The position numbers were made by a program, and so were the translations under genes. The notes under the pieces were generated by a model, which saw only the letters and a list, made by a program, of their open reading frames with translations, searched no databases and had not been told where the DNA came from. Of a stretch of DNA of 6,378 nt, positions 5,479 through 6,378 are shown piece after piece; within the stretch, counting starts at the first letter, position 1; every line of letters begins with the position of its first letter. This DNA is from Coprothermobacterota bacterium (GTDB lineage: Bacteria > Caldisericota > JANLFM01). The DNA lies in the NCBI GenBank assembly GCA_026389415.1, contig JAPLHX010000098.1, forward strand, positions 1 through 6,378, written 5' to 3'.

Positions 5479-5737
5479 TGCCTTACACCTCTTCGTACTT
5501 CACCACCGTTCGCGCAAAATTGGCCGTACTTCATGCTGAAAGCTTACCGGGAAAGAACCGCGCTCCGTTTGCCGGTCGCGCTCTCAAAAAATACCGCAGC
5601 CAGTGCTCTAAGCGAAACGAAACGGGGGAAGGGTCCCGGCGGACGGATTGAGGCGAGGCTTGTTGGTCGGGGTGCGGACCGAAAAATCCGGCCGCCTTTC
5701 ACATACCTAATTGAACCACAGATCGCTGTGCTTACCG

Positions 5738-6378
5738 TCATGGGGCCATCCGGAATACCCCGCCACCATCGATCCCAGCGTAAAGGGTGCCCGAGGGGTC
5801 GATAACCAGAGAATATACAGTACTGTTCGTCAGCCCGCTGGAGGAATCGGCCCAGCTGACCCCGCCGTCGCTGCTCTTGGAGACCCCGGCACCCGCGGTG
5901 CCGGCGTAGAGGGTCTGGGGGTTGGAAGGGTCGATGGCCAGGGACAGCACATCACCGGAGGCCAGTTGCTCCCAGACGCCGACAGTGACGTCATCGTTGG
6001 TGGGGGTCGGGGTCGGCGATGCCGAAGTCGCCGTCGGCGACTGCTTTGGGGTCATCCGGAACACACCTTCCAAGGTGCCGGCGTAGAGGGTCTGGGAGTT
6101 GGAGGGGTCGAGAGCCAGGCACTGCACAGTGCTGTCCGTCAGCCCACTGGAGGAAGTGGCCCAACTAACCCCGACGTCGCTGCTCTTAAAGACCCCGCCG
6201 CCCCCGGTGCCGAAGTAGAGGGTCTGGGAGTTGCTGGGGTCGATGGCCAGGGAATACACATTGTTGTCCGTCAGCCCTCTGGAGGAAGTGGCCCAACTAA
6301 CCCCGCCGTCGCTGCTCTTAAAGACCCCGCCGCCCCCGGTGCCGGTGTAGAGAGTTTGGGGATTGCTGGGGTCGATGG
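5738..6378 (-). CDS. Asp-box beta-propeller protein, 5' end outside the window
   Basis: The frame is open to the right edge, so the start is missing; the in-frame GTG at 6259 lies inside a repeat and is not a start. The visible 212 residues contain two full repeats of 44 residues and part of a third, with Asp-boxes SSDGGVSW (21-28) and SSDVGVSW (65-72), ending the first module at GVFRMTP. A Pro/Thr linker (111-127) and VTVGVWEQL follow, and then a second, very short module of about two repeats with one Asp-box (168-175), ending GGGVFRMAP. It is a paralogue of the lipoprotein downstream, 321 bp away in the same direction, and its linker matches that protein's N-terminal stalk. It is presumably exported. 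The second module is too short to close a propeller alone, so it may pair with the first or be a deletion product. Confidence 0.82.
   Translation of the reverse strand, partial: IDPSNPQTLYTGTGGGGVFKSSDGGVSWATSSRGLTDNNVYSLAIDPSNSQTLYFGTGGGGVFKSSDVGVSWATSSSGLTDSTVQCLALDPSNSQTLYAGTLEGVFRMTPKQSPTATSASPTPTPTNDDVTVGVWEQLASGDVLSLAIDPSNPQTLYAGTAGAGVSKSSDGGVSWADSSSGLTNSTVYSLVIDPSGTLYAGIDGGGVFRMAP
5965..6040 (-). repeat. DNA segment shared between the two propeller genes, copy 2
   Basis: This is the internal linker of the partial propeller gene, encoding TSASPTPTPT...VTVGVWEQ. It is homologous at DNA level to 5230-5320, where the same sequence follows the lipoprotein signal peptide. Confidence 0.7.
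6115..6378 (-). repeat. Two tandem 132-bp propeller repeats, about 90% identical
   Basis: 6115-6246 and 6247-6378 are in-register copies of one 44-codon blade unit. I count about 13 mismatches in 132 bases by hand, with an unbroken identical block of 38 bases. Such similarity points to recent duplication or gene conversion. More copies may lie beyond the right edge. Confidence 0.8.

Larger units (their letters stand above)
5417..5737. other. Intergenic region between the two propeller genes
   Basis: The right part holds a small hairpin just after the upstream gene's stop, CACAG-ATCG-CTGTG (5717-5730), and a larger one, GCGGACCG (5674-5681) against CGGCCGC (5689-5695) with one bulged base. 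Neither is followed by a clear U-run on the minus strand, so neither is a convincing terminator. An unrecognised 65-codon minus frame (5741-5544) starts at an ATG that overlaps the upstream TGA by four bases, but its composition is not persuasive. The left part holds the promoter and ribosome site of the lipoprotein gene. Confidence 0.5.

Noticed and set aside
5674..5695. GCGGACCG/CGGCCGC hairpin as terminator of the right-hand propeller gene
   Set aside because: The stem has a bulge and is followed on the minus strand by ACCCCGACC, not by Us.

Overview
The window looks like a bacterial chromosomal segment of moderately high GC (estimated by eye). It is rich in cell-surface and secreted proteins. 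S-layer homology (SLH) domains, a copper-amine-oxidase-N/'stalk' domain, strong GGAGG ribosome sites and several TTG/GTG starts together suggest a monoderm, Bacillota-like bacterium. The Pro-Thr-linked Asp-box propeller lipoproteins would also suit Chloroflexota or similar phyla, so the placement is only an inference.

Layout, left to right. (1) At the left edge there is probably the first 11 codons of a leftward gene with a good ribosome site and an extended -10 promoter. (2) A rightward tandem-GNAT acetyltransferase (210-1175) starts at TTG, and its Shine-Dalgarno is buried in a perfect hairpin. (3) Convergent to it is a secreted protein with a C-terminal stalk domain (1244-2308, minus). (4) A divergent regulatory region of about 230 bp carries perfect TTGACA and TATAAT hexamers 15 bp apart, a 10-bp imperfect dyad centred on that -35, and a structured leader. 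(5) A rightward 580-residue exported protein follows (2538-4280), with six Kelch blades, a Pro/Thr/Ser linker and three SLH domains. (6) Two leftward Asp-box (BNR-like) propeller genes come last. One is a complete lipoprotein (4385-5416). The other enters from beyond the right edge (5738-6378).

How the parts relate. Three of the four long or well-supported proteins with a visible N-terminus (stalk protein, Kelch-SLH protein, propeller lipoprotein) carry export signals. The Kelch-SLH protein should be held on the cell wall and the lipoprotein on the membrane. The stalk and Kelch genes share one intergenic control region and may be co-regulated. The two propeller genes are paralogues: they share a 'PTPT...VTVGVWE' segment at protein and DNA level, after the signal peptide in one and as an internal linker in the other. 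This points to duplication and recombination. No enzyme ties these surface proteins to a pathway, and the GNAT gene looks unrelated to them.

The most interesting structural signal is the 3' end of the complete lipoprotein gene. Propeller homology stops mid-blade. An A AAA AAC heptamer follows, and after it the -1 frame encodes 37 residues with a more protein-like composition than the annotated tail. I found no RNA gene, CRISPR array, insertion sequence or known defence or metabolic system, and I do not see clear evidence for a new system.
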